A DNA stretch of 16,721 nucleotides from Ruminococcus flavefaciens (lineage in GTDB: Bacteria; Bacillota; Clostridia; Oscillospirales; Ruminococcaceae). The DNA is taken from the NCBI GenBank assembly GCA_002310115.1, contig DBYI01000022.1, positions 165,337-182,057 of the forward strand. The letters are read 5' to 3'. Numbering within the stretch: the stretch's first letter is position 1; each line of letters opens with the position of its first letter. A model generated the notes under the pieces. That model searched no databases. It was not told the DNA's origin and worked only from the letters and a program-made list of their open reading frames with translations. Shown piece after piece: positions 16,552 to 16,721 of the stretch. The position numbers were made by a program, and so were the translations under genes.

Positions 16552-16721
16552 CTATTTTGTAGATAAACTGGCATATTTTGTAAGAATTACTGAAGCATCA
16601 ACTGCGTCAATAAATCCGTCTCCATTCATATCGGCAAGTGAAATGTCCGTGTTATCATAATCAATAGTAGAAAGTTTGGAATATAATTCCAATATCTTTG
16701 AAGCATCAACTGCGTCAATAA
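16552..16721 (-). CDS. C-terminal type I dockerin of a cellulosomal or cell-surface protein, 5' part outside the window
   Basis: On the minus strand the frame enters at nt 16719 and ends with TAG at 16554-16552, giving 55 residues. The second calcium-binding F-hand repeat is complete: DMNGDGFIDAVDASVILTKY, with Asp/Asn ligands at positions 1, 3, 5, 9 and 12. The end of the first repeat (IDAVDASKILELYSKLS) is visible at the edge. Both repeats share IDAVDAS, so the presumed cohesin-contact positions are symmetric and could allow dual-mode binding. Type I dockerins anchor enzymes or structural proteins to cohesins on scaffoldins. The protein ends STK directly after the dockerin, as expected for a C-terminal one. 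The catalytic part lies right of the window and cannot be identified. The shared motif appears as a 22-bp direct repeat at 16592-16613 and 16700-16721. Confidence 0.9.
   Translation of the reverse strand, partial: IDAVDASKILELYSKLSTIDYDNTDISLADMNGDGFIDAVDASVILTKYASLSTK

Overview
The window looks like a low-GC Firmicute, most likely a gut or rumen Ruminococcus. Genes are AT-rich with strong GGAGG-type ribosome binding sites, and the right edge carries a type I dockerin, the cellulosome docking domain typical of Ruminococcus and related Clostridia. The genus is inferred, not proven.

Nt 1-14455 hold nine tightly packed plus-strand genes that form one operon-like block and run off the left edge. 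They are: (1) the end of a protein made of 30-residue tandem repeats; (2) an EssC-like FtsK/SpoIIIE ATPase with a ubiquitin-like N-terminus, two membrane helices and one intact ATPase domain; (3) a second protein with two further degenerate ATPase domains, matching the D2-D3 half of EssC; (4) a WXG100 protein with a YxxxD tail; (5) a 52-residue protein; (6) a catalytically intact-looking Ser/Thr kinase with one membrane helix and a helical C-terminal domain; (7, 8) two small membrane proteins; (9) a 2011-residue secreted, membrane-anchored protein with Ig-like domains. The block reads as a divergent type VII secretion (T7SS/Ess-like) locus. Its EssC motor is split as in mycobacterial EccCa/EccCb, and the kinase has the same order of parts as EssB (kinase fold, membrane helix, outer domain).

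Nt 14456-14776 are intergenic. They hold a dispersed repeat copy, a strong hairpin terminator and a good sigma-A-type promoter. Nt 14777-15338 are a decayed lipoprotein gene with two frameshifts and an internal stop. Just behind it is an intact ketopantoate-reductase-family gene (15354-16295).

Nt 16296-16551 hold another copy of the dispersed repeat, a long hairpin, and sequences that can form mutually exclusive stems downstream of the dockerin gene. That gene enters from the right edge on the minus strand, and only its C-terminal dockerin is visible.

The best candidate for an under-described system is the T7SS block: split motor, kinase in the EssB position, and a very large Ig-like surface protein in the same transcription unit.
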